DNA of 64,000 nt from Allobosea sp. 117 (GTDB taxonomy: Bacteria > Pseudomonadota > Alphaproteobacteria > Rhizobiales > Xanthobacteraceae), in NCBI RefSeq assembly GCF_000702305.1, contig NZ_JNLC01000001.1, forward strand, positions 124,001 through 188,000, written 5' to 3'. The translations under genes were made by a program, and so were the position numbers. The notes under the pieces are model-generated. The model made no database searches. It worked only from the letters and a program-made list of their open reading frames with translations, and was not told the DNA's origin. This document shows, piece after piece, positions 15,594 through 22,972 of this stretch (within the stretch, counting starts at the first letter, position 1; every line of letters starts with the position of its first letter).

Positions 15594-17066
15594 TCACCTC
15601 AGCCGGTCGCCGAGCAGGAACTGCAAGGCGCGGTCCAGCCGGATATGGGGCATGGCGAGCGGAATGCCATCGGCGTTGCGCTCCACCACCGGCGGGCGGA
15701 ATCGCAGGAAGCGGAAGTCGCCGCCGTCGGCATTGGAGAGGCCCTTGAAGCCCTGTGCAGGGTCGAACAGCGCGGCCGGGTCCTCGGGCAAGTCGCCGGG
15801 GAAGACGGCGGCCTCGGCGAGGCCGTCGAAGTCGTCGGCGCCGTGCTGTCCGGCCTCCGGCACCCCGACGATGGCGGGGAGCACGGTGCGCCCGCGCTTG
15901 ACGTTCGCCTCGCGGGTCGCGCGTACCGCCGCGAGCGCCACCACGTCGATCTCCGCACCGCTCGAGGAGACGCGGCCAAGCGCCCGTTCGACCAGGCGCC
16001 TCAGGATGACCTCCAGCCGGTCATGGCTGCTGTGGTGCAGGTGGTCGGCCTTGGTCGCGGCGAAAAGCACGCGGTCGATGCGATGGCGGAAAAGCGAGCC
16101 GAGCCACGTGTTTCGCCCGGTGCGGAAGGCGGCGAGGATGGCGTCCAGCGCGGCCTCGAGGTCCGCGAGCGCTTCCGGGCCGGCGTTCAGTGCGGTGAGA
16201 AGGTCGATCAGGACGATCTGTCTATCCAGACGCGCGAAATGATCGCGGAAGAAGGGCCGCACGACGCGCTCGCGATAGGCGTCGTAGCGCCGCTCCATCA
16301 TGGCGTGCAGCGAGCCGGGCGAGGCTTCCTCGCCCTCCGAGAGATCGAGCGGGGCGAAGGTGAGGGCGGGTGAGCCCTCAAGGTCGCCCGGCATCAGGAA
16401 GCGGCCGGGCGGCAGCAGGCTCATCGACACCTGCTCGGCGCGGCAGGCGGCGAGATAGTCGGTGAACAACGCGGCCAGCCGGCGCGCCTCGGCCTCGTCG
16501 GCCGGGGCGGCGGCGTCGATCCCGGCGAGCGCGGCGAGGAAGGGCTCGGCCAGCGCCCGGCGGGCGGGGGCGCGGGCGAGGCGCAGGCTGTTGGCGGAGA
16601 ACTCCGCGTAACTCTGCTCCAGCAGCGGCAGGTCGAGCAGCCACTCGCCGGGATAGTCGACGATGTCGAGCGTCAATGTGCGCTTGCCGCCGCGCGCCGG
16701 CGCATAGTCGATGACGAGGCGCAGCTCGCTGATGCGCCGCGTCGATTCCGGCCAGCGACGCTCCTCGATCAGCGTCTTCAGATGGCCCTCGTAGTCGAAG
16801 CGCGGCACCGCGTCGTCCGGCTGCGGCTCCAGCGCGGCGCGGGCGATGCGGCCTTCGTGCATCGCCTCGAAGACGGGCAGGCGCCCGCCGCGCATCAGCG
16901 CATGGACGAGAGCGGTGGTGAACACCGTCTTGCCGGAGCGCGACAGGCCGGTGATGCCGAGCCGCAATGTCGGGCCGGCGAGGTCCTCGGCCCGGTCGAG
17001 CAAGGTGAGGGCGGCAAGGCGCGCCTCCTCGACGAGGCTCTCATACCGTTCGTACCAGGAGGCCAT
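15594..17066 (-). CDS. YcjX-family (DUF463) P-loop GTPase-like protein
   Basis: A 490-residue protein with a P-loop near the N-terminus, GLSRSGKT (residues 40-47), switch-region motif LDIVDYPGEWLLDLPLL, and a C-terminal VLFAATKADHLHHSSHDRLE where TKAD looks like the TKxD base-specificity motif. It fits the YcjX/DUF463 family, nucleoside-triphosphatases linked to envelope stress and to the phage-shock regulon in enterobacteria. It ends at or just inside the start of the YcjF-like gene and begins 6 bp after the SixA stop, so SixA, YcjX and YcjF appear to be one transcript. No phage-shock genes (pspA etc.) are visible here. Confidence 0.9.
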   Translation of the reverse strand: MASWYERYESLVEEARLAALTLLDRAEDLAGPTLRLGITGLSRSGKTVFTTALVHALMRGGRLPVFEAMHEGRIARAALEPQPDDAVPRFDYEGHLKTLIEERRWPESTRRISELRLVIDYAPARGGKRTLTLDIVDYPGEWLLDLPLLEQSYAEFSANSLRLARAPARRALAEPFLAALAGIDAAAPADEAEARRLAALFTDYLAACRAEQVSMSLLPPGRFLMPGDLEGSPALTFAPLDLSEGEEASPGSLHAMMERRYDAYRERVVRPFFRDHFARLDRQIVLIDLLTALNAGPEALADLEAALDAILAAFRTGRNTWLGSLFRHRIDRVLFAATKADHLHHSSHDRLEVILRRLVERALGRVSSSGAEIDVVALAAVRATREANVKRGRTVLPAIVGVPEAGQHGADDFDGLAEAAVFPGDLPEDPAALFDPAQGFKGLSNADGGDFRFLRFRPPVVERNADGIPLAMPHIRLDRALQFLLGDRLR

Positions 17067-17072
17067 GAACGC

Positions 17073-17588
17073 TCAGTCCTCCTCGCCGCCGAGCTGCTTC
17101 GGCGTGACGAAGCGTTCCAGCGTCCCGCTCTCGGGGGCGACGTCGGCCCATCGGGCCGCGGGCAGATCGATGACGGCGAGGCCGGCGGTCGGATATTTCA
17201 CCGGCAGCCGCACGGCTTCTTCGGGTAGCAGGAGCTCCCTCGCGAACTCCTCCATGCCCGGATTGTGGCCGACCAGCATGAGCGAGCCGCCGTCCTCGCC
17301 GCGATGGCGGACGACGTCCAGCAACTCGCCTGGGGTGGCCTCGTAGATGCCTTCCTCGAAGCCGTGCCAGGGCTGACGGCGCCAGTCGTGGCTGGCGAGT
17401 TCCCAGGTCTCCGCCGTACGCCGGGCCGGCGAGACCAGGACGCGATCGGGAATCAGCCCCTCGTCGGCGATGTAGCCGCCCATCAGCGGCGCCGCCTTTA
17501 GGCCGCGTCTCGCGAGCGGGCGCTCGCGATCCGCCACGCCGGCGGGCCAGGCGGACTTGGCATGGCGGAGAAGGAGAAGGCGGAGCAT
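17073..17588 (-). CDS. SixA-like phosphohistidine phosphatase
   Basis: A 171-residue histidine phosphatase. The catalytic motif LLLLRHAKSAW is at residues 4-14 (Arg8, His9), the SPARRTAETWE region gives the second Arg, and LVGHNPGMEE has the second catalytic His. The RHAKS variant is typical of SixA, which removes phosphate from HPt histidines such as that of ArcB or the nitrogen PTS protein NPr in E. coli. Here it heads the SixA-YcjX-YcjF transcription unit. The start at 17588 puts the motif at the N-terminus as in homologues; the longer frame to 17723 is not supported. The orphan HPt protein at 12453 is a conceivable substrate, but that is only inference. Confidence 0.87.
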   Translation of the reverse strand: MLRLLLLRHAKSAWPAGVADRERPLARRGLKAAPLMGGYIADEGLIPDRVLVSPARRTAETWELASHDWRRQPWHGFEEGIYEATPGELLDVVRHRGEDGGSLMLVGHNPGMEEFARELLLPEEAVRLPVKYPTAGLAVIDLPAARWADVAPESGTLERFVTPKQLGGEED

Positions 17589-17752
17589 TCCGGGACGACC
17601 TGCGGCGAACGATGGCACGTTAACATGGGAAGGCACGGTGCGAAGACAATCGCGTGTCTGCTCGCCGCTCACCTTGGGGCTTGGAGTTGCTGCGCTTTTC
17701 GCCGATGCTCGCGACGGGCGCAATGCCCGAGCCGATAGCGGACCCGCCGCCG

Positions 17753-19111
17753 ATGACCGACCCGACCCGGACCTTCTATGCCGCGCAGCTCCCCGCCCGC
17801 GAGCCGCGCCGCAAACTGGCGCACGATATCGACTGCGACGTCTGCGTGATCGGCGGCGGTCTCGCCGGATTGTGGGTGGCGCGGGCGCTGGCGCGGCGCG
17901 GGCGCGAGGTGATCGTGCTGGAGCGTGGGCGGGTCGGCGGCGGCGCCTCCGGCCGCAATGCCGGCTTTGTCGGGCCGGGCTATGCTGAGCCGCTAGAAGG
18001 GCTGATCCGCCGGGTCGGCATCGGCCATGCCCGCGAATTGTGGGCGCTCTCCCGCGAGGGCGTCGAGATCGTGCATCGTGCCGTGCACGGGGGAGCGCTG
18101 CCGCACGTCAATCCGGTCGCCGGCCGGCTCCTCGTCCATCGCGTCGACGAGGAGCGGCTCGCCCAGCGGCAGGTCGAGCTGCTGCGCCGCCAGTTCGCTA
18201 CGCCGGTCGAGCTGTGGGACACACGGCGGGTGCGCGACGTGCTGCATTCGCCGGAGTTCCATCAGGCGCTCTATTTTCCCGATGCCTTCCACCTCGATCC
18301 GCTGGCGCTGGTCCATGGCCTCGCCGACGAGCTGGAACGGCACGGCGTGCGTATCTTCGAGGATACCGAGGCGCTGAGCGCCGACCTCGCCGGCCTGCGC
18401 AAGAGCATGGCGGCCAGCGGCGGACGGGTGCGCGCGCACCACGTCGTTCTGGCCTCCGGCGTGCCGAGCGGGCGGGTATGGCCAGCGGTGGGGCGCGCGG
18501 TGATCCCGGTTTCGACCTTCGTCGGCGTGACCGAGCCGCTCGGCGAGAAGCTGGGGGCGGCGGTGCAGTTTCCCGGCTCGATCGCCGATTTCCGGCGCGC
18601 CGGGCACTATTTCCGCCGGATCGGCGACCGGCTCATGTGGGGCAGCGGCATCTCGACCCGCGTGGGCACGCCGGCGGGGCTGGAGCGGCGCCTCGCTCGC
18701 GAGATCGGCGCGACCTTCCCGGATCTCGCCGGCGCCAGGATCGAATATGCCTGGTCCGGCACCATGGCCTATGCCGCGCACCGCATGCCGCAGATCGGCC
18801 TGCTCCGTCCCGGCGTGTGGATCGCGGCGGCGTTCGGCGGGCATGGGCTGAACACCACCGCGCTCGCCGGCGAATTGGTGGCGAGCGGCCTCGTCGAGGG
18901 CGACCGGCGCTGGGAGCTGTTCGCCCCGTTCGGTCTCGTCAGCTTCGGCGGGCCGATCGGCCGGATCGGCGTCCAGGCGAGCTATTGGCATATGCAGATG
19001 AAGGATCGCATCCGCGAGACGCGTGCCCGCGAGGCCGGCCGCCGCGCGCCGCCGGCCGGCGGTGATCATCCGCACGACCCTCACCCGTCGCATACGACTG
19101 TCGCATCGTGA
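17753..19111 (+). CDS. FAD-dependent amine/amino-acid oxidase of the DAO family
   Basis: A 452-residue oxidoreductase with an N-terminal dinucleotide fold (CDVCVIGGGLAGLWVARAL, glycines at 34-39) and the DAO-family segment GRVGGGASGRNAGFVGPGY. The C-terminal IEYAWSGTMAYAAHRMPQIG and AAAFGGHGLNTTALAGELVA are typical of the PuuB/OrdL-like branch, which oxidises amines such as gamma-glutamylputrescine. The substrate is not readable from sequence. The start is uncertain: in-frame ATGs lie at 17705, 17723 and 17753; the last is chosen because homologues begin shortly before the FYAAQLP segment. It is divergent from sixA and has no partner genes, so it is probably monocistronic. Confidence 0.82.
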   Translation: MTDPTRTFYAAQLPAREPRRKLAHDIDCDVCVIGGGLAGLWVARALARRGREVIVLERGRVGGGASGRNAGFVGPGYAEPLEGLIRRVGIGHARELWALSREGVEIVHRAVHGGALPHVNPVAGRLLVHRVDEERLAQRQVELLRRQFATPVELWDTRRVRDVLHSPEFHQALYFPDAFHLDPLALVHGLADELERHGVRIFEDTEALSADLAGLRKSMAASGGRVRAHHVVLASGVPSGRVWPAVGRAVIPVSTFVGVTEPLGEKLGAAVQFPGSIADFRRAGHYFRRIGDRLMWGSGISTRVGTPAGLERRLAREIGATFPDLAGARIEYAWSGTMAYAAHRMPQIGLLRPGVWIAAAFGGHGLNTTALAGELVASGLVEGDRRWELFAPFGLVSFGGPIGRIGVQASYWHMQMKDRIRETRAREAGRRAPPAGGDHPHDPHPSHTTVAS

Positions 19112-19182
19112 CTTTTCGGCAACCAATGCCGCGTCAAACTGCTGTTATATGGATATCGGGCTGAGTGCTTGGGGAAGTTGGG

Positions 19183-20040
19183 ATGATGCGGTCGGCGGTT
19201 GTGGGGGTTGCTCTGGCGGCAGGTGCGTTTTTCCTGCCGGGCGTTGCCGGGGCGGCCGATATGGGGAATACCGCAACCCCGCCGCAGACTCCCCCGCCGA
19301 GCCGCGAGTGGACGGTAACGCTCGGCGGCTATGTCATGGCGCAGCCCGAATTCGCGGGCTCCGAGGATTATGAGGCCGCCTTCCGGCCGATCATCAGCAT
19401 CTCGCGCGCCGACCGGCTGAGCCGGTTCCGCAGCTTCAACGACAATGCCAGCATCGCGCTCTATGACACCGGCGTGTTCGAGGTGGGCATCGTCGGCAAG
19501 ATCGACTGGAAGCGCGACGCGAGCGATTCCGACGCGCTGCGCGGCCTTAACGATGTCGACTACGCCTTCGAGGCGGGCGGCTATGCGCAGTGGTTCGTGA
19601 TGGACTGGCTGCGGCTGCGCGGCGAACTGCGCTACGGTTTCGGCGGCTTCGACGGCGTGGTGGCGGACCTGACCGCCGACGCCGTCTATTTCAGCGATTT
19701 CTGGGGCGGCATGACTTTCTCCGCCGGCCCGCGCATGACGCTGGCGAGCTCCGGCTATGTCGATGCCTATTTCGGCATCACGCCGGAAGAATCGGCGAAC
19801 GCGATCGCGCTCGGCAACTACCTGACGCCCTATGATGCGGATGGCGGCATCTATTCGGTCGGCGTCGGCGGCCAGATCACCAAGAATTTCGGCAACGGCT
19901 TCAACGCCTCGGTGTTCGCCGAATACAAATATCTGACGGGCGATGCGGCGGACAGCCCGCTGGTCGTGCAGAACGGCGACCGCAACCAATTCCAGGCCGG
20001 CGTCTCGCTCTCCTACACCTTCTTCCTCGGCTTCGAATAG
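19183..20040 (+). CDS. MipA/OmpV-family outer-membrane protein
   Basis: A 285-residue protein with a signal peptide (residues 1-24, hydrophobic core VVGVALAAGAFFLPGVAGA, cleavage after AGA) and a beta-rich mature part with alternating aromatic strands, for example LGGYVMAQPEFAGSEDYE, LRGELRYGFGGFDGVVADL and the final strand VSLSYTFFLGFE. The GSEDY motif after the first strand is typical of MipA/OmpV proteins, which are small outer-membrane barrels tied to the murein machinery in E. coli. The start ATG at 19183 has GGGGAAG 9 nt upstream; a second ATG follows immediately. The 149-bp gap downstream contains several short GC-rich hairpins. Confidence 0.85.
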   Translation: MMRSAVVGVALAAGAFFLPGVAGAADMGNTATPPQTPPPSREWTVTLGGYVMAQPEFAGSEDYEAAFRPIISISRADRLSRFRSFNDNASIALYDTGVFEVGIVGKIDWKRDASDSDALRGLNDVDYAFEAGGYAQWFVMDWLRLRGELRYGFGGFDGVVADLTADAVYFSDFWGGMTFSAGPRMTLASSGYVDAYFGITPEESANAIALGNYLTPYDADGGIYSVGVGGQITKNFGNGFNASVFAEYKYLTGDAADSPLVVQNGDRNQFQAGVSLSYTFFLGFE

Positions 20041-20164
20041 GCCGCCCCGTTCCGCGCCTATAGGCGGCGGACTGACAGGTGCGTGCGTTCGTTTGCTGGA
20101 ACGCATGTTCAGGTACGGGTTGAAGAAATCGCTCCAACCCCTTGAGCAACTTCAACGTCGCTCC

Positions 20165-20184
20165 GCGTTCGTTTTTCCGAACGC
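20165..20184. other. Short stem-loop in the mipA-moxR intergenic region
   Basis: GCGTTCG (20165-20171) and CGAACGC (20178-20184) form a perfect 7-bp stem with a T-rich loop. A related stem, GCGTTC (20085-20090) with GAACGC (20099-20104), lies 80 bp upstream, so the same half-site occurs twice between these convergent genes. Neither has a clear T-tract; they may end transcription weakly or be remnants of a repeat. Confidence 0.4.
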
Positions 20185-20189
20185 CGCCT

Positions 20190-21035
20190 TCAGCGTGCCT
20201 CGCGCCGTGCCATGAAGGCCAGCCGCTCGAGCAGATGCGCATCCTGCTCGTTCTTCACCAGCGCGCCGGCGAGCGGCGGGATCACCCGGCGCGGGTCGCG
20301 CTCGCGGAGCGTCTCGGGGGTGATGTCCTCATTGAGCAGCAGCTTCAGCCAGTCCAGCAGCTCCGAGGTCGAAGGCTTCTTCTTGAGCCCGGGGACCTCG
20401 CGTAGCTCGTAGAAGAGCCGCAGCGCTTCGGTCACCAGACGCTGTTTGATGCCGGGAAAATGAACCTCGACGATCGCCTGCATCGTCTGCGCGTCGGGGA
20501 AGCGGATGTAGTGGAAGAAGCAGCGGCGCAGGAAGGCGTCCGGCAGCTCCTTCTCGTTATTCGAGGTGACGAGGATCACCGGGCGCCGCGAAGCCCGCAC
20601 CGTCTCGCCGGTCTCGTAGACGTGGAACTCCATGCGGTCGAGCTCCTGCAGCAGATCGTTGGGGAACTCGATGTCGGCCTTGTCGATCTCGTCGATCAGC
20701 AGCACCGGTCGGGCCGGCGCGGTGAAGGCTTCCCACAGCTTGCCGCGCTTGATGTAGTTGGCGATGTCGCTGACGCGCGGATCGCCGAGCTGGCCGTCGC
20801 GCAGGCGCGAGACGGCGTCATATTCGTAGAGGCCCTGCGCCGCGCGGGTGGTCGACTTCACGTGCCATTCGATCAGCGGAGCGCCGAGCGCCTTCGCCAC
20901 TTCCGCGGCCAGCACGGTCTTGCCGGTCCCAGGCTCGCCCTTGATCAGCAGCGGGCGCTCCAACACGATCGCGGCATTGACGGCGGTCTTCAGGTCGTCG
21001 GTGGCGACGTAGCCGGCGGTTCCCTCGAAGCGCAT
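20190..21035 (-). CDS. MoxR-family AAA ATPase
   Basis: A 281-residue AAA+ ATPase of the MoxR/CoxD type. Walker A is IKGEPGTGKTVLA (residues 31-43), Walker B PVLLIDEIDKADIEF, sensor 1 VILVTSNNEKELPDAFLRR with the arginine finger region. MoxR ATPases partner with VWA proteins to insert metals or remodel enzymes; in carboxydotrophs CoxD and CoxE do this for CO dehydrogenase. The matching CoxE-like VWA protein is at 13272-14453, unusually separated by five unrelated genes. AAGGA lies 6 nt before the ATG at 21035. No cox structural genes are present, so the client is unknown. Confidence 0.92.
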   Translation of the reverse strand: MRFEGTAGYVATDDLKTAVNAAIVLERPLLIKGEPGTGKTVLAAEVAKALGAPLIEWHVKSTTRAAQGLYEYDAVSRLRDGQLGDPRVSDIANYIKRGKLWEAFTAPARPVLLIDEIDKADIEFPNDLLQELDRMEFHVYETGETVRASRRPVILVTSNNEKELPDAFLRRCFFHYIRFPDAQTMQAIVEVHFPGIKQRLVTEALRLFYELREVPGLKKKPSTSELLDWLKLLLNEDITPETLRERDPRRVIPPLAGALVKNEQDAHLLERLAFMARREAR

Positions 21036-21271
21036 GTCGGGTCCTTATCTGTACCAAAGCGAAGAGTAAGGCGGATCCCGCGGCGGCACCAAGCGGGAAT
21101 GCAGCGGAGCCCATGCCCGATTCGGGCGCGCAACCTGCTGAAAAATCCGGCATTTCATGGCGTCCCGATGACATGATGCGGTGTTGTGCAGCCGATTTCG
21201 GGAGGCTATAAGCGTGCGCCCAAAGAGAGACGCCCCAAAAAGGGATTCTCCCAGGACGAGGACGTGAGGCG

Positions 21272-21688
21272 ATGTCGGTTGAGATTGACGAGGAGTATCG
21301 CCCGCGCGAGGACGAACCCTTCATGAACGAGCGGCAGCGGGAGTATTTCCGTCAGAAGCTGCTCAACTGGAAGGACGACATCCTGCGCGAAGCGAAAGAG
21401 ACGCTTCAGCATCTTCAGGACGAAAATCAGAACCATCCCGATCTGGCGGATCGGGCATCTTCCGAGACCGACCGGGCCATCGAGCTCCGGGCACGCGACC
21501 GCCAGCGCAAGCTGATCGCCAAGATCGACGCCGCGCTGGATCGGATCGAGGACGGGTCCTACGGCTATTGCGAGGAGACCGGCGAGCCGATCTCGCTGAA
21601 GCGCCTCGAGGCGCGGCCGATCGCGACGCTGTCGATCGAGGCGCAGGAGCGCCACGAGCGGCGCGAGCGCGTCTATCGCGACGACTAG
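21272..21688 (+). CDS. dksA: DksA-family RNA polymerase secondary-channel regulator
   Basis: A 138-residue DksA. The coiled-coil tip keeps the functional D-x-x-D-x-A motif (DLADRA, Asp57, Asp60, Ala62), which DksA uses with ppGpp to destabilise open complexes at rRNA promoters. The zinc-finger region GSYGYCEETGEPISLKRLEARP keeps only one cysteine (Cys100) and the later TLSIEAQERHERRERVYR has none, so it cannot bind zinc in the four-Cys manner; this reduced form is normal in alphaproteobacteria. GAGG in GTGAGGCG precedes the ATG. A strong terminator follows the gene. Confidence 0.95.
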   Translation: MSVEIDEEYRPREDEPFMNERQREYFRQKLLNWKDDILREAKETLQHLQDENQNHPDLADRASSETDRAIELRARDRQRKLIAKIDAALDRIEDGSYGYCEETGEPISLKRLEARPIATLSIEAQERHERRERVYRDD

Positions 21689-21718
21689 GTCGCCGTCCTT
21701 ACTGGATTGGTTTCGCCA

Positions 21719-21752
21719 TGCGGCCGGGCTTTGCCCGGCCGCTTTCGTTTGG
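21719..21752 (+). terminator. Intrinsic terminator after dksA
   Basis: The stem GCGGCCGGGC (21720-21729), a TTT loop and GCCCGGCCGC (21733-21742) form a 10-bp hairpin followed by TTTCGTTT. It lies 31 bp after the dksA stop and just before the end of the convergent FliO-like gene. Confidence 0.88.
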
Positions 21753-21760
21753 AGCGCGCT

Positions 21761-22708
21761 TCAGCGTGTCGGGGCGCGGCCGAGCAGGCTCGCCATCTGG
21801 CTTTCGAGGTCGTCCTTCGAATTGGGATCGCCCGGGCGCGCCGTCGTGGGCGGCTGGACCTCGGGCGCCGGCCGGGCGGCGGGAGGCGGGGCGACCGCCG
21901 GGGGCGGGGCCACGACCGGCGGCGCCGCGACGTGCGGCTCCTCGGGATGCGCGGCGTCGCGCTCGAACGGCCGCCGCAGGATCTCCTCGAGACGACCGGA
22001 CATCGCCGCGAACTGCGGGTCGACCTTCACCGCGACGCGCGGCTCGGCCGTCGTCGGCAGGTCCTGCGGCGCCGGAGGCGGCTCGAAGGTGTAGGACGGC
22101 GCGACTGGTTGTGGCACGCTCGACGGTTCCGCGAGCGGGGCGGCAGCCAGCGGTGGGGGCGCGACCGGCGGGAGGGTGGCCGGAGTGGGCGGGCCCACCG
22201 GCGGCTCGGGGCGCTCGGCGACAGGGGCGGGAACTGCGACGGGAGCGGGACGCGGCTCGGGGCGCGGTTGGGGCGGCGGTACGGGCGTTGCCATCGGAGC
22301 GGTCTGGCGCGGGGCGACCGGCGCTTGCGGCGGCGCCACCGGACGCGGCGTCGGAGCCGGCTCGCGCTCGGGCCGCGGCGTGATCGTCTGGCGGGTGGCC
22401 ACCAGCTCGCCGGCGGCGGGACGACCCGCGCCGATGCCGGATTCGACCAGCAGCTCGTTGGCGCCACCGAGAATCACCAGATGCTGGACGTCGTCGCGGC
22501 GGATGAGCACCAGCCGCCGCTTCTCGTCGAGTGTGATCTGGTCGAGCACGGCGAGCCGCCGCTCGGTGCTCGCGCCGCGTCCGCCGCCATTCGCGGACCG
22601 GCGGCCGAGCCATTTCACCAGCGCGATGACGGCGAACAGGGCGGCGAGGCCGAGGAGGACAGGGCCGAGCCATTCCAGGCTGTCGGCGAAACGGGACATG
22701 TCGGGCAT
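21761..22708 (-). CDS. FliO-like membrane protein with a long Pro-rich cytoplasmic tail
   Basis: A 315-residue protein: one membrane helix at about residues 13-32 (WLGPVLLGLAALFAVIALVKWL) followed by a compact beta segment RRLAVLDQITLDEKRRLVLI and RRDDVQHLVILGGANELLVE, which matches the FliO domain of the flagellar type III export apparatus (assembly factor for FliP). The remaining 200 residues are mostly Pro, Ala and Arg, likely disordered, and are much longer than in E. coli FliO (about 120 residues in total). A final short helix ESQMASLLGR ends the protein. GGAGA precedes the ATG. There are no other flagellar genes in the window, so a flagellar role is likely but not proven. Confidence 0.68.
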   Translation of the reverse strand: MPDMSRFADSLEWLGPVLLGLAALFAVIALVKWLGRRSANGGGRGASTERRLAVLDQITLDEKRRLVLIRRDDVQHLVILGGANELLVESGIGAGRPAAGELVATRQTITPRPEREPAPTPRPVAPPQAPVAPRQTAPMATPVPPPQPRPEPRPAPVAVPAPVAERPEPPVGPPTPATLPPVAPPPLAAAPLAEPSSVPQPVAPSYTFEPPPAPQDLPTTAEPRVAVKVDPQFAAMSGRLEEILRRPFERDAAHPEEPHVAAPPVVAPPPAVAPPPAARPAPEVQPPTTARPGDPNSKDDLESQMASLLGRAPTR

Positions 22709-22972
22709 CGGGTTCTCCCGCGCGGTAGCTTACAGAATACAAAGGGCAAATATCATACAGGGCTTTGCCGCCGTCGCCACATTTAGACGGCGTGAAGCAT
22801 GTCGGGAACGCGACGCGGCAGCGGGGGAAACGGTGCCGACGACGCGAAACGCCCTTGCCCCCCGCCTGCGGCTCGGGCACCAAGATAGCGCAGAGGCCCG
22901 CTGCGAGAATCGAGCCGGCGGGCGGTGCTTCGAGGAGTGCAGGCTTCGCGCATGGGCGCTTCAGGCATAGAG

